Positions 1-9,049 of a stretch of DNA of 64,000 nt are shown here, one piece after another; position 1 is the stretch's first letter, and each line of letters starts with the position of its first letter. Position numbers and translations under genes: made by a program. Origin of the DNA: Streptomyces sp. Go-475 (lineage in GTDB: Bacteria > Actinomycetota > Actinomycetes > Streptomycetales > Streptomycetaceae); assembly GCF_003330845.1 (NCBI RefSeq), contig NZ_CP026121.1, positions 372,001-436,000 of the forward strand, read 5' to 3'. The notes beneath the pieces are model-generated. The model was not told where the DNA came from. It saw only the letters and a program-made list of their open reading frames with translations, and ran no database searches.

Positions 1-1
1 G

Positions 2-943
2 CTCGCCGGCATCCGGGCGGCCCGGGCCGCGGAACCGGCCCTGGGCAGCCGGGTCGGCGTGCTCGTGCAGGCCGTCGCCGGTGAAGAGGGCGGCGCCATG
101 GGGACGTTCGGCACCAGGCCGCTGGTGGAGGCCGGGTTCACCGGCGGACTGAACCTGTTCTGCGAGCCCACCGGGCACCGCTTCCTGCCGCGCTCGACGG
201 CGTCCATGACGGCCGTCGTCCGCGTCGAGGGCGAGGACGCCGTGGACGATCGCCCCGAGGCCGGGCACAACGCGACCGTGCTGCTGGGGCACATCAGCCA
301 CCACCTGGCCCGCGCCCTGCCCCCGCGGATCCGTGACGGCAGGGTGTGCGTGGCGGGCCTGCACACCGGTGAGCGGCACAACAGGGTCTACGGCACCGGC
401 CGGCTGCTGCTCAACGTCTCCTACGGTTCACGGGCGGCCGGCGAGGCCGCCGAAACCGCCCTGCGGGAAGCCCTGGACGAGGCCCTCGCCACCTTCTCCG
501 CCGAGGCGGCCGGCACCCGCGACCTGGCCAGGACCGCCGCCGACGCGGCCCGGATCACCTCGCTGCACTGGGCCAAACGCGGCCTGCCCGCGCTGGACGG
601 CCGAGGCCGCGCGCCGTGGGCCGAGGAACTGCTGGAACGGCATGCGGGTCTGGCGCGCTGGCCCGACGAGGAACCGGCCTTCACCTGCGACGCGATCTGG
701 ATGGCGGAGGTCCCCGACGGCTACACGGCCGTCTTCGGCCCCGGCGACCTGGACACCAACCGGGCCCACGCCGCCGGTGAGTACGCCGACCTGGCCGACC
801 TGGACCGCTACGCCGACGAGATCGCCCGCCTCCTCGTCGCCCGCGTCCGCCACCCGCCGCCCGGCGCCGGTGCCGCCGCAGAAACCCACGCCCATCGAGC
901 TGCCGCGCCCGGCGCGGCCGAGGACAGGATCTCCGCCCGATGA
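2..943 (+). CDS. M20-family metallopeptidase/amidohydrolase (5' end outside window)
   Basis: An open frame runs in from the left edge, so the N-terminus with the first zinc ligands is missing. The visible part matches M20 (ArgE/DapE/ACY1-type) enzymes, which cleave amide bonds of N-acyl amino acids or dipeptides with two zinc ions. I see the catalytic GEEGG segment, a CEPTG motif, the lid/dimerisation domain with an HNRVYG segment, and near the C-terminus FGPGD followed by a conserved His (RAHAAGEY), the last metal ligand. The C-terminal 25 residues are low-complexity Ala/Pro. Its stop overlaps the next start by 4 bp (ATGA), so it is translationally coupled to the dehydrogenase. Family call is firm; the substrate is unknown. 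It may deacylate an intermediate of the pathway encoded by this operon. Confidence 0.85.
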   Translation, partial: LAGIRAARAAEPALGSRVGVLVQAVAGEEGGAMGTFGTRPLVEAGFTGGLNLFCEPTGHRFLPRSTASMTAVVRVEGEDAVDDRPEAGHNATVLLGHISHHLARALPPRIRDGRVCVAGLHTGERHNRVYGTGRLLLNVSYGSRAAGEAAETALREALDEALATFSAEAAGTRDLARTAADAARITSLHWAKRGLPALDGRGRAPWAEELLERHAGLARWPDEEPAFTCDAIWMAEVPDGYTAVFGPGDLDTNRAHAAGEYADLADLDRYADEIARLLVARVRHPPPGAGAAAETHAHRAAAPGAAEDRISAR

Positions 944-2175
944 CCTCGACGGCCTCCACCACGTCCGCCACCCCGAAGACCACCAGGGCCGCGACGGACG
1001 AGTCGCCTCGCTCCGGCCCGCGTGTCGTGCCGCCCCGGGCCCCCGGCGCCCCCGGCGTGCGCGTGCCGTACCGGGACCTCCTCGCCTTCGTGACCGGGGT
1101 CCTCGTCGGCCGGGGGCTGCCCGAGAACCGCGCCGAAGCCGCCGCCGAGGCGCTGTGCCACGGCGACCTGACCGGCTTCACCAGTCACGGCGTCACCAAC
1201 CTCACCCGCCTCTACCTGCCACTGCTCGACTCGGGCCGGTGCGACCCCAGGGCGGAGCCTCGGATCGTCGCCGACCACGGTGCCTCCGTGCTCCTCGACG
1301 CCCGTCGGGCGCTCGGACTGTGGGCCGCCGGCGAGGCCATGGAGCTGGCGGTCGAGCGTGCCCGCCGGTACGGGGTCGGCATGGTCTCGGTGCGCGGCGC
1401 CACACACTTCGGCTGCGCGGGCCACCACGCCCTGCGCGCGGTCCGGCACCACATGGTGGGCCTGGTCACCGCCAACTGCGGACGGCAGCGGATCGTCCGC
1501 CCCGTCGGCGGACGGTCCCCCATGCTCGGCACCAACCCCCTCGCGCTGGCCGCCCCGGCCGGCGACCGGCCGCCGTTCGTCCTGGACATGGCCACCACGG
1601 TGGCCCCCACCGGCAGGGTCCGGGCCGCGGCACGCGCCGGGCAGCGCGTGCCCGAGGGCTGGCTGCACGACGGCCACGGCGCCCCGGTGACCGACCCGGC
1701 CGCCTTCGACCGCGGCGAGGCGCACCTGAGCTGGCTCGGCGGCACCCCCGACACCGGCGCCTACAAGGGCTTCGGGCTGGGCCTGCTGGTGGAGGTGCTG
1801 TCCGCGCTCGTCCCGGGAGCCGGACTCGGCCCCTCGGCCGCTGTCCCGCGGACGGCGGAGGCGAAGGCGGGTGGCCCGGACGACGACATCGGCTGCTTCC
1901 TGCTCGCCGTCGCCCCCGGGCGGCTCCGCTCCGAGACGGAGTTCCTCACCGACGCGGCCGGACTGTTCGGTGCCCTCCTCGACTGCCCGCCGGTCCGGGC
2001 TGACGAGCCGGTGCGCTACCCCGGCTGGCCGGAGGACGCCCGCTGCCGCGACCGGCGTGCGAACGGCGTGCCGCTCGGCGCGGCCCTGCACCGGGAACTG
2101 CTCGACCTGGCGCGGGAGAGCGGTCTCCCCTTCCCGGCGCCAGGGGAATCCGCCGAGGCGGGGAGCCCGGCGTGA
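940..2175 (+). CDS. Ldh2/malate-lactate dehydrogenase family NAD(P)-dependent oxidoreductase
   Basis: 411 residues. The family reduces 2-keto acids or cyclic imino acids (malate, ureidoglycolate, delta1-piperidine-2-carboxylate) with NAD(P)H. Visible markers are the SHG motif with catalytic His at about residue 83, an ATHFGCAG segment near 155, the LGTNPLALAAP loop, the VLDMATT strand, and YKGFGLGLLVE in the C-terminal half. The N-terminal 40 residues are a Thr/Ser/Pro-rich extension absent from typical members, so a later start is possible, but the ATGA overlap with the M20 gene supports this one. Its own stop overlaps the next GTG. Substrate not deducible; pairing with an amidohydrolase and a sugar-type dehydrogenase suggests an unusual amino acid or cyclitol route (inference). 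Confidence 0.85.
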   Translation: MTSTASTTSATPKTTRAATDESPRSGPRVVPPRAPGAPGVRVPYRDLLAFVTGVLVGRGLPENRAEAAAEALCHGDLTGFTSHGVTNLTRLYLPLLDSGRCDPRAEPRIVADHGASVLLDARRALGLWAAGEAMELAVERARRYGVGMVSVRGATHFGCAGHHALRAVRHHMVGLVTANCGRQRIVRPVGGRSPMLGTNPLALAAPAGDRPPFVLDMATTVAPTGRVRAAARAGQRVPEGWLHDGHGAPVTDPAAFDRGEAHLSWLGGTPDTGAYKGFGLGLLVEVLSALVPGAGLGPSAAVPRTAEAKAGGPDDDIGCFLLAVAPGRLRSETEFLTDAAGLFGALLDCPPVRADEPVRYPGWPEDARCRDRRANGVPLGAALHRELLDLARESGLPFPAPGESAEAGSPA

Positions 2176-3131
2176 CGACGCTCCGCCCTCCTCGCATCGG
2201 CCTCATCGGCCTCGGTGTCATCTCCCGTTTCTATCTGGCCGCGCTCGAACGCGAGGCGTGCGCGCGGCTGGTGGCGGTGTGCGACCTGGACCGGGACCGG
2301 CTCGCCACCGCCCCGGCCGGGGTGCCGCGCTACCGCGACCACCGTGAGCTGCTGCGGGACGCCGACCTGGACGCCGTGGTGGTCAACGTGCCCAACGACC
2401 TCCACCACCCGGTGTGCGGGGACGCGTTGGCGGCGGGGCGCGCGGTGTGCGTGGAGAAGCCCCTCGCCACGCGGCCGGAGGACGGCCACCACCTCGTGCG
2501 GCTCTCCCGGCAGCACGACGCCGTGCTGTTCACGTCCTTCCACCGCCGCTACAACAGCGAGGTGCGGGCGCTGCGCCGGCGTATCGCCTCCGGCCCGCCG
2601 ATCGCCTCGTTGACGGTGCGCTACGAGGAGACGATCGAGGAACACGCCGGCCGGGACCGCTGGTATCTCGACCCGGAGCGCTGCGGGGGCGGCTGCCTCG
2701 CCGACAACGGCCCGAACGCGTTCGACCTCGTGCGCCTGTTCCTCGGCGATGTCCGGGTGACCGGGGCCACCGTGCGCCGCGACGCGCGGGGCGTCGACCG
2801 GCAGGCGCGGGTGCTGCTGCGCGCCCCGTCCGGTGCGGAGGCCCGCGTGGTGCTCGACTGGTCCCGTCCCGGCGAGCGCAAGACGGTGGAGGTGCGCCTC
2901 GCCGACGGGACCGTGGACGGCGCCGACATGCTCGCGGGCCACCGGGAGTTCAAAGGGTCCCTGTGGCACGAGTACGTCGGTGTCCTGCGGGACTTCACCG
3001 ACGTCCTGGCCGGCCGTCGCGCGAACGAGCCGGACGGCCTGGCCGCCCTGGAACTGGTGGCCGCCGCCTACGCGCACGAACGCGCCGGACGCCCCCGCCC
3101 CCGCCCCCGACAGGAGGAACGCCACGCATGA
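2172..3131 (+). CDS. Gfo/Idh/MocA-family oxidoreductase
   Basis: 319 residues. N-terminal Rossmann fold with IGLIGLGVIS at about 9-18, acidic residue ending the second strand (CDLD) suggesting NAD preference, and the family EKP motif (CVEKPLAT) at about 95-97 with the lysine that acts in hydride transfer. The C-terminal alpha/beta substrate domain follows, with an NGPNAFDLVRL segment where active-site residues lie in the family. Members oxidise or reduce hydroxyls of sugars, inositols and related compounds. The GTG start overlaps the upstream stop (GTGA) and its stop overlaps the next ATG, so it is the third gene of the coupled operon. The specific substrate cannot be read from sequence. Confidence 0.88.
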   Translation: MTTLRPPRIGLIGLGVISRFYLAALEREACARLVAVCDLDRDRLATAPAGVPRYRDHRELLRDADLDAVVVNVPNDLHHPVCGDALAAGRAVCVEKPLATRPEDGHHLVRLSRQHDAVLFTSFHRRYNSEVRALRRRIASGPPIASLTVRYEETIEEHAGRDRWYLDPERCGGGCLADNGPNAFDLVRLFLGDVRVTGATVRRDARGVDRQARVLLRAPSGAEARVVLDWSRPGERKTVEVRLADGTVDGADMLAGHREFKGSLWHEYVGVLRDFTDVLAGRRANEPDGLAALELVAAAYAHERAGRPRPRPRQEERHA

Positions 3132-4102
3132 TCCCGGGAGAGGACGGCGCCAAACGCGCCGTGCACGGGCAGCTGGTGAAGGTGCTCACCCACCGGCGTG
3201 ACGACCGGGGCATGACCCTGGAGGGCTTCGCGAGCCGCTGCGTCCGCCGGGGCGAGGTGCATGAGCTGGTGACGACCGATCACACGGAGACCGCTGCCGG
3301 TGCCCGGATCGACCGGGTCGGCTTCCTGGGCTTCGTGGAGATCGGCTGCGGCGGTGTCATCGACCGGGGCGACGAGGTCTGGGCGGGCGGGGTCCGGGTG
3401 GGGACGGTCCTGGGCTTCGACGCCTGTCACTTCCCGAACCACTACAACATCCTCATCACCGTGCCCGAGCCGCTCACCGGCCCGCAGGTGGGTCTCGCCC
3501 CCGAAGCCGAGGTCAGGTTCGAGCAGCGGGCCGAGGCGCGATCACCTGGAGCCTCCATGAACCCTCGTATCAACCTCGCCGAGCTCGAACCCGCCGCCTA
3601 CCAGGCGATGTTGGGACTGGAGCAGTACCTCGCGTCGAGCCCGCTGCCGGCGCCGCTGCGTGAGCTGGTCAAGCTGCGGGCCAGCCAGCTCAACGGCTGC
3701 TCGTTCTGCGTGGAACTCCACCGCCACCAGGCCGGGAACGGCGGAGAGACCGACGAACGGCTGTCCTCCCTCGTGCGCTGGCGTGCTGCCCCCTGCTTCA
3801 GCGCGGCCGAACGTGCCGCGCTCGCGCTGGCCGAGGCCGCGACCCGCCTCGGCACGGAGGGCGTGCCGGACGCCGTGTGGGACGAAGCCGCCGCCCACTT
3901 CGACGACCGGCAGCTGGCGGCGCTCGTCATGACGGTCGCCACCGTCAACGCCTGGAACCGGATCGCCCTCAGCACCGGCCTGGTGGCGAAGCGAGCAGGG
4001 AGTCTCCGAGAGCACACGGAGCCGAAGGGCACCCGCCTCACCTCCGTCGACGCCCCCGACGACGCGCGTGGGGGCGGAGAGGCGCCGCAGGTCCCCGCGT
4101 AG
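3128..4102 (+). CDS. Fusion: uncharacterised N-terminal domain plus AhpD/carboxymuconolactone decarboxylase-like domain
   Basis: One uninterrupted 324-residue frame holds two parts. Residues 1 to about 135 form a beta-rich domain I cannot assign, with an FLGFVEI...GDEVWAGG...FDACHFPNHYNILI pattern. Residues 144 to about 290 are an AhpD-like helical domain with the redox pair C191-S-F-C194 and His198, the arrangement used by alkylhydroperoxidase D for peroxide reduction. Met144 (ATG at 3557) is preceded by GGAG five bases upstream, so the AhpD part could also be made separately by internal initiation. Alternatively these are two genes whose separating stop has been lost. The C-terminal 40 residues are polar and low-complexity. 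The start overlaps the preceding stop (ATGA). Confidence 0.7.
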   Translation: MIPGEDGAKRAVHGQLVKVLTHRRDDRGMTLEGFASRCVRRGEVHELVTTDHTETAAGARIDRVGFLGFVEIGCGGVIDRGDEVWAGGVRVGTVLGFDACHFPNHYNILITVPEPLTGPQVGLAPEAEVRFEQRAEARSPGASMNPRINLAELEPAAYQAMLGLEQYLASSPLPAPLRELVKLRASQLNGCSFCVELHRHQAGNGGETDERLSSLVRWRAAPCFSAAERAALALAEAATRLGTEGVPDAVWDEAAAHFDDRQLAALVMTVATVNAWNRIALSTGLVAKRAGSLREHTEPKGTRLTSVDAPDDARGGGEAPQVPA

Positions 4103-4176
4103 GCCGAACACGGGCAGGGTGTCGCAGCGCGTACCGGTCGGCAGGACGCGGTGGCAAGACCGGCCGTGCCGTCGAC

Positions 4177-4248
4177 GGCGACGGCGACAGTGACGGCGGC
4201 GGCGACGGCGACAGTGACGGCGGCGGCGACGGCGACGGCGACGGCGAC
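4177..4248. repeat. Tandem repeat: 24-bp unit twice, then GGCGAC four times
   Basis: Two identical 24-bp units (4177-4200 and 4201-4224) are followed by four perfect GGCGAC hexamers (4225-4248). The array lies between the left operon and the convergent fucosidase gene and belongs to no supported gene. It looks like slippage-prone simple sequence. Confidence 0.8.
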
Positions 4249-4310
4249 GGCGCGAGACGAGAACGGATCGGTGTTCGCCGTCGTCGCCCCGCAGCCGCCG
4301 TCTCCGCCTC

Positions 4311-4358
4311 GCCGCCTTGTCGTCTTGCCGCCTTGACGTCTTGCCGCCTTCAGGGCTT
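4311..4358. repeat. 16-bp tandem repeat overlapping the GH95 stop
   Basis: Units of 16 bp start at 4311, 4327 and 4343. The first two differ at one base and the third shares only the first half. The stop of the fucosidase gene (4350-4352 on the minus strand) falls in the third, diverged unit. Confidence 0.65.
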
Positions 4359-7300
4359 GATCGGCTTCACTTTCCTGTCCGCGCCGTTCACCCGCACGGT
4401 GACGGTCCCCTGGTTCCGTGCCCGGTCGGCCACGATCTTGTAGGACGTGACCTTCCCGTCCCGCCATGCACAGCTGACCTCGTAACCACCACGGGCGCGC
4501 AGCCCGGTGAACGAGCCCTTGCCCTTCCAGGCGTCGGGCAGGGCGGGCAGCAGGTGGATGACGTCGTCGTGGCTCTGCAGGAGCATCTCGGCGACGGCGC
4601 CGGTGATGCCGAAGTTGCCGTCCATCTGGAAGGGCGGGTGGTTGCAGAACAGGTTGGGCAGCGTGTTGTAGGTGAGCAGTCCGCGCAGCATGATCTGGGC
4701 GCGTTGCCCGTCACCGAGGCGGGCGAAGAGGGCCGCCCGCCAGGGCCAGGTCCATGAGCGGCGGCTGTCGCCCGACACCGTGGCGGCCGTGAACGGGACA
4801 CCTTCCTTCTCGCCGCACCGGGCCTTGAGCGAGACGAGGGCGGCGGCCGCGAAGTCGGGGGTCTTCGGGGTGATCTGGCGGCCCGGGTAGACCGCGAAGA
4901 GGTGTGAGGTGTGGCGGTGGATGTCGGTGGGGCTGTCGATGTCCTCCTGCCACTCCTGCAGCTGACCCCACCTGCCGATCTTGTTCGGCGCGAGGCGTGC
5001 CTGCATGTCCGCGACCTTGGCACGGTAGGCGGGATCGGCCTCCAGCGCGGCCTCGCAGTCGAGGTAGTTCTGGAACAGGTCCCAGATGATCTGCTGGTCG
5101 TACATGACGCCGTCCTCACGCGGCCCGTGTTCGGGGGACCAGCCGTTCGGCGCGACGAGGAGTCCGTCCTCGCGCTCCTTGAGGTGGTCCTCCCAGAACT
5201 CGCAGATCTCCTTGATCATCGGGTACGCGACGGTACGGAGGTACTTCATGTCCTGCGTGAACGCCCAGTGTTCGTAGAGGTGTTGCGCGTACCAGGCGCT
5301 CGCGACGGTGTTCCACTCCCACGCGTTGCCGCCGAAGATGCTCTGGCTGGTGCGGGCGGTCCAGCCGCGTGTGTCCTTTCCGAACGCGTTGCGGGTCGCC
5401 ACGCGGCTGGGCACCGCCACCTGCCTGATGAACTCGATGAGTGCTTCGTGGGACTCCGGCAGGTTCGTGGTCTCGGCTCCCCAGTAGTTCATCTGGATGT
5501 TGATGTTGGTGTGGTAGTCGGAGGCCCACGCCGGTGAGTTGCTGTCGTTCCACAGGCCCTGGAGGTTGGCCGGCAGGCCCTTCGGGCGCGAGGAACTGAT
5601 CAGCAGGTACCGGCCGTAGTCGAACATCGCCTGTTCGAGGGTCGGGTCCTCGCCGCCCGCCGCGTAACGCGCGAGCCGGGCGTTGGTGGGCAGGGCGACG
5701 ACGGCGTCGTCGGAGGTCCCCCAGTCCACGGAGACGCGGTCCATGAGCGCACGCGTCTCGGCGGTGTGCTCCTCGCGCAGTTCCCGGTAGGAGCGGGCGG
5801 CCGCCTTGTCGAGTGTCCTGGTGATGACCGGTTCGGGATCGGTTCCGCGCCATCCGGCGGCGGCGTCGAGCTTGTAGTCGGTACGGGCGTCGAGCAGCAG
5901 GGTCAGGCTTGTGCAGCCGCTGAACCGGAGCATCGACCCGTCGGCGCGGAGGTCGCCGTCCGTGTGCACGACTTGGACGGTGCACGCGTGCTTGAGGCCG
6001 TTGCCCATGACTCCGCCGAAGGCGATCCGCCGGGCGGCGGCGTCGACGGTCGTCGGGGCGCCTTGCTGCGCGGACGTCAGAGAGATCGCCCCGGAAAGTC
6101 CCCGGTCCCATTCCGACCTGTACCGGAAGACCATGACGTCCGCCGACCGGCTGGCGAAGGCCTCCCGCAGGACGCGCCGCCCCGGCGCGCCGAAGCGAGT
6201 GACATGGACACCGTCTACGAAGTCCAGGGCGCGCTGGTAGTCGACGACCGCGCGCTGCGTGCGCGTGTCGAACCCCCTGCCTTCCAGGGCGACTTCGGCG
6301 ATCTGGAAGCCGGTGGACGACCCGCCGGGGGTGAACGTGAGCCGGTAGGCGCGGTAGGCGGTGCTGTTGGTGACCCGGAACGTCCGGCTCTCGCCCCGGT
6401 CGGCGATGGGTGCTCCGGGGCTCTGTGTGTCGAGCGTCACCCAGGACTGCCCGTCCTGCGACGCCTCCAGCGTCCAGCGCCGGGGGTCGTCCTGCGGACG
6501 GTCCGGGGCCGCCGTCAGCGTGTACGAGGTGACGGCGACCGCGCGGGGCAGGTCGGCCTGCCAGACGACCGCCGGTGCGGCAGCGTCGACCCGCCAGACC
6601 GTGGCGGGATCGCGGTCCACCGAACACGAGACGTCCATGGCCCCGGCCCCGGCACCCGATCCCTCGGAGTGCCCGCTCGGCGACGACAGGTACAGCGCGG
6701 CGCCGCCGAGGTCGATACCGGACAGACCGATCTCGCCCACCTGGAAGTGGCTGACCCCTGCCTTGGGGACGAAGTCGAACCGGTAGAAGCGGTACGAGCC
6801 GCTGGTGGCGCAGGTGAACTCCTTCGTCTGGAAACGGCTCTCGAAGGGCGCCGCCAGAGTGCGGCGGTCCAGGGTGGTCCAGTCGGCGCCGTCGGCGGAA
6901 CCGGACAGGGTCCACTCCTGCGGGTCGCGCTGCGGCACGTCGTTGGCACTCGTCAGACGGTAGGAGGCGACCGTGGCGGGCTCGGGGAGCTCGACCTGCC
7001 ACCGCACCCTCGAACCGGGCCCCTCGATGCACCACTTGGTGCCCGCGTCGCCGTCGCACGACTTCTCCACGCCCTCCGAGGAGGAGCTGTGGTACGGCCC
7101 CCCGGGAGCGGTGACCTTGGCACGGTCGGCGAAGGTGACGACGACGTCGCCGAAGTTCCGGTACGAGCCGAAGCCGGTCATGCTGGTGTCGAACGCGCTG
7201 TCGGGCTTGCCGGCGAGCGCGTTGTCGTAGTTGTTGACCCCGCCCCACAGACTCTGCTCGTTGAACTGGATGCGCTCGTGGTCGGGGTCGGCGAACAGCA

Positions 7301-7544
7301 TGGCGCCGAGACGGCCGTTGCCGATCGGCAGCGCCTGCGACTGCCAGTCCAGGGCGGGGACCGAGTACTTCAGCCCCTTGCGCGACAGGGTCGGCCACCG
7401 GACGGCCGCCGATGCGGCGGAAGGGGCGGCGAAGGCCGGCCCCGCAGGGGTGCCGCCGGCCAGCTGAGTGATCAGGGGTGCCAGGGCGAGGGCCCCGCCG
7501 AGCTTCAGGACGCTTCTTCGCTGCGGGTGGGACGCATGGGTCAC
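4350..7544 (-). CDS. Secreted GH95-family alpha-L-fucosidase with two discoidin-like domains
   Basis: About 1064 residues from the GTG at 7544, chosen because GGGAG lies eight bases upstream and the N-terminus then starts with a Tat-type signal ([10 protein letters not shown], then a hydrophobic stretch and AFA-A). The mature protein opens with the GH95 sandwich domain ([13 protein letters not shown]). It is interrupted by two regions of about 130 residues resembling F5/8C discoidin carbohydrate-binding modules, each with a VxSYxLTxA strand and a WTLxxSxDGxxW strand. The (alpha/alpha)6 catalytic domain follows, with [19 protein letters not shown] and [11 protein letters not shown], where GH95 catalytic Asn/Glu/Asp residues lie. 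GH95 enzymes release alpha-1,2-L-fucose or L-galactose from glycans. Two near-identical boxes upstream suggest a dedicated repressor. Confidence 0.88.
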   Translation of the reverse strand: MTHASHPQRRSVLKLGGALALAPLITQLAGGTPAGPAFAAPSAASAAVRWPTLSRKGLKYSVPALDWQSQALPIGNGRLGAMLFADPDHERIQFNEQSLWGGVNNYDNALAGKPDSAFDTSMTGFGSYRNFGDVVVTFADRAKVTAPGGPYHSSSSEGVEKSCDGDAGTKWCIEGPGSRVRWQVELPEPATVASYRLTSANDVPQRDPQEWTLSGSADGADWTTLDRRTLAAPFESRFQTKEFTCATSGSYRFYRFDFVPKAGVSHFQVGEIGLSGIDLGGAALYLSSPSGHSEGSGAGAGAMDVSCSVDRDPATVWRVDAAAPAVVWQADLPRAVAVTSYTLTAAPDRPQDDPRRWTLEASQDGQSWVTLDTQSPGAPIADRGESRTFRVTNSTAYRAYRLTFTPGGSSTGFQIAEVALEGRGFDTRTQRAVVDYQRALDFVDGVHVTRFGAPGRRVLREAFASRSADVMVFRYRSEWDRGLSGAISLTSAQQGAPTTVDAAARRIAFGGVMGNGLKHACTVQVVHTDGDLRADGSMLRFSGCTSLTLLLDARTDYKLDAAAGWRGTDPEPVITRTLDKAAARSYRELREEHTAETRALMDRVSVDWGTSDDAVVALPTNARLARYAAGGEDPTLEQAMFDYGRYLLISSSRPKGLPANLQGLWNDSNSPAWASDYHTNINIQMNYWGAETTNLPESHEALIEFIRQVAVPSRVATRNAFGKDTRGWTARTSQSIFGGNAWEWNTVASAWYAQHLYEHWAFTQDMKYLRTVAYPMIKEICEFWEDHLKEREDGLLVAPNGWSPEHGPREDGVMYDQQIIWDLFQNYLDCEAALEADPAYRAKVADMQARLAPNKIGRWGQLQEWQEDIDSPTDIHRHTSHLFAVYPGRQITPKTPDFAAAALVSLKARCGEKEGVPFTAATVSGDSRRSWTWPWRAALFARLGDGQRAQIMLRGLLTYNTLPNLFCNHPPFQMDGNFGITGAVAEMLLQSHDDVIHLLPALPDAWKGKGSFTGLRARGGYEVSCAWRDGKVTSYKIVADRARNQGTVTVRVNGADRKVKPIKP

Positions 7545-7630
7545 GGCAAGATCTCCCAGCCATGAGTGTTCGACACGGGGGACGTGCCACCTCTTGGAGT
7601 CTCCGAGGGGCACGTCATCTTTGCCGCGAT

Positions 7631-7644
7631 ATAGATCGGATGTC
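7631..7644. promoter_or_regulatory. Operator-like box 1 upstream of the GH95 gene
   Basis: ATAGATCGGATGTC differs at one base from the box at 7716-7729. It lies about 90 bp upstream of the fucosidase GTG. The two boxes are 85 bp apart, close to eight helical turns, which would suit a looping or dimeric regulator. The cognate protein is not in the window. Confidence 0.5.
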
Positions 7645-7715
7645 TAGAGGGCTGCAACGCCAACTCATAGGGTTTCACTGGCAGTACGGCAGAGAGGGCA
7701 GCAACGAGTTCGTCG

Positions 7716-7729
7716 ATACATCGGATGTC
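7716..7729. promoter_or_regulatory. Operator-like box 2 upstream of the GH95 gene
   Basis: ATACATCGGATGTC contains the perfect palindrome ACATC-G-GATGT (7718-7728). Such short-arm palindromes are typical of GntR-family sites. It sits between the GH95 promoter and the 3' end of the acyl-CoA dehydrogenase gene, so the fucosidase is the likely target. Confidence 0.5.
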
Positions 7730-7757
7730 GACCTACCTCGACTGTCCGTGCCGGCCG

Positions 7758-8936
7758 TCAGCGGCGTACCCGGGGCATCCCCAGCCCGATCCAGGAGATG
7801 ATCTCCCTCTGGATCTCGTTGTTGCCGCCGCCGAAGGTGAAGATGACCGCCGAGCGGTAGCCGCGTTCCAGTTCGCCGTGCAGGACCGCGCCCGCCGAGC
7901 CCTCCTTCAGGGCGCCGGGCGCGGCGACGATCTCCATGAGCCAGGCGTAGGCGTCGCGCCGGGCCTCCGAGCCGTAGACCTTGACGGCCGAGGCCTCCTG
8001 CGGGGTGAGCGTGCCGTCCTGGACGGCGCCGACCATCCGCCAGTTGAGCAGCTTCAGCGCGTCCAGCCGGGCGTGGGTGCGGGCCAGCAGGCGGCGGACC
8101 CAGGGCAGGTCGGCGACGCGGCGGCCGTCGGCGAGCTTGGTCTGGGTCGCCCAGCGCTGCACGTCGTGCAGGGCGCGGATCGCCATGGTGCCGTGGGCGG
8201 CCAGGGTGACGCGCTCATGGTTGAGCTGGTTGGTGATCAGCCGCCAGCCCTGGTTCTCGGCGCCGACGCGGTGCGAGACGGGCACGCGGACGTTCTCGTA
8301 GTAGCTCGCCGTGGTGTCGTGCGAGGCGAGGGTGTTGATGAGGGTGCAGGAGTAGCCGGGGGCCGAGGTCGGCACCAGGAGCATGGTGATGCCCTTGTGC
8401 GGCGGGGCCTCGGGGTCGGTGCGCACGGCCAGCCACACCCAGTCGGCGGTGTCGCCGTTGGTCGTCCAGATCTTCTGGCCGTTGACGACGTACTCGTCGC
8501 CGTCCCGTACGGCACGGGTCCGCAGGGACGCGAGGTCCGTGCCCGCGCCGGGCTCGCTGTAGCCGATGGCGAAGTCGATCTCCCCGGAGAGGATCTTCGG
8601 CAGGAAGTACGCCTTCTGCTCGTCGGTGCCGTACTGCATGATCGTCGGGCCGACGGTGTTCAGCGCCATCAGCGGCAGCGGGACGCCGGCCTGGGCGGCC
8701 TCGTCGAAGAAGATGAACTGCTCCATCGCCGTCAGGCCGCGTCCGCCGTACTCCCGGGGCCAGCCGACGCCCAGCCAGCCGTCGGCGCCGAGCCGCCGGA
8801 TGGTCTCGCGGTAGAACCGCTTCTGGGTGGCCGGGTCGCCGTGCCGTGCGGACGCGTGGTCCGGGACCAGGTGGGCGAAGTACGCGCGCAGTTCGCTGCG
8901 CAGCCGCTGCTGCTCGGGCGTGTATTCGAGGTGCAC
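7758..8936 (-). CDS. Acyl-CoA dehydrogenase family protein
   Basis: 392 residues from the GTG at 8936, which has GGAGG four bases upstream. The family oxidises acyl-CoA thioesters at C2-C3 with FAD and passes electrons to ETF. Visible blocks: N-terminal helices with REYGGRGLTAMEQFIFF, the FAD/substrate loop GYSEPGAGTDLASL, the beta-domain VNGQKIWTTNGDTADWVWL, and the C-terminal FGGGNNEIQREIIS signature at the subunit interface. The loose GNNE signature and the TNG motif resemble steroid side-chain and branched-substrate dehydrogenases more than fatty-acid enzymes, a weak inference. No partner ETF or thiolase gene is adjacent. It follows the Cys-rich gene on the same strand after 113 bp. Confidence 0.87.
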   Translation of the reverse strand: MHLEYTPEQQRLRSELRAYFAHLVPDHASARHGDPATQKRFYRETIRRLGADGWLGVGWPREYGGRGLTAMEQFIFFDEAAQAGVPLPLMALNTVGPTIMQYGTDEQKAYFLPKILSGEIDFAIGYSEPGAGTDLASLRTRAVRDGDEYVVNGQKIWTTNGDTADWVWLAVRTDPEAPPHKGITMLLVPTSAPGYSCTLINTLASHDTTASYYENVRVPVSHRVGAENQGWRLITNQLNHERVTLAAHGTMAIRALHDVQRWATQTKLADGRRVADLPWVRRLLARTHARLDALKLLNWRMVGAVQDGTLTPQEASAVKVYGSEARRDAYAWLMEIVAAPGALKEGSAGAVLHGELERGYRSAVIFTFGGGNNEIQREIISWIGLGMPRVRR

Positions 8937-9049
8937 GGCGCCTCCAGGCTCCCCAGGCCGGTCCTGTCGGCGCACACCGTAGAACGTGTTTCAGAGATTG
9001 GGAATGGCGATGCCTCCTCGGTGTCGTGCCGGCGCGGGCGGACGCCGGG

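Noticed and set aside
333..2003. Long plus-strand frame of 556 codons over the M20 and Ldh2 genes
   Set aside because: Arg/Pro-rich, low-complexity translation typical of a shadow frame in high-GC DNA; the other frames carry clear enzyme motifs.
4139..4336. Frame encoding Ala/Thr repeats from the GGCGAC array
   Set aside because: Pure simple-sequence translation; intergenic and without a ribosome site.
5766..7565. 600-codon plus-strand frame opposite the GH95 gene
   Set aside because: Antisense shadow; no motifs, and the minus strand has a full GH95 domain set.
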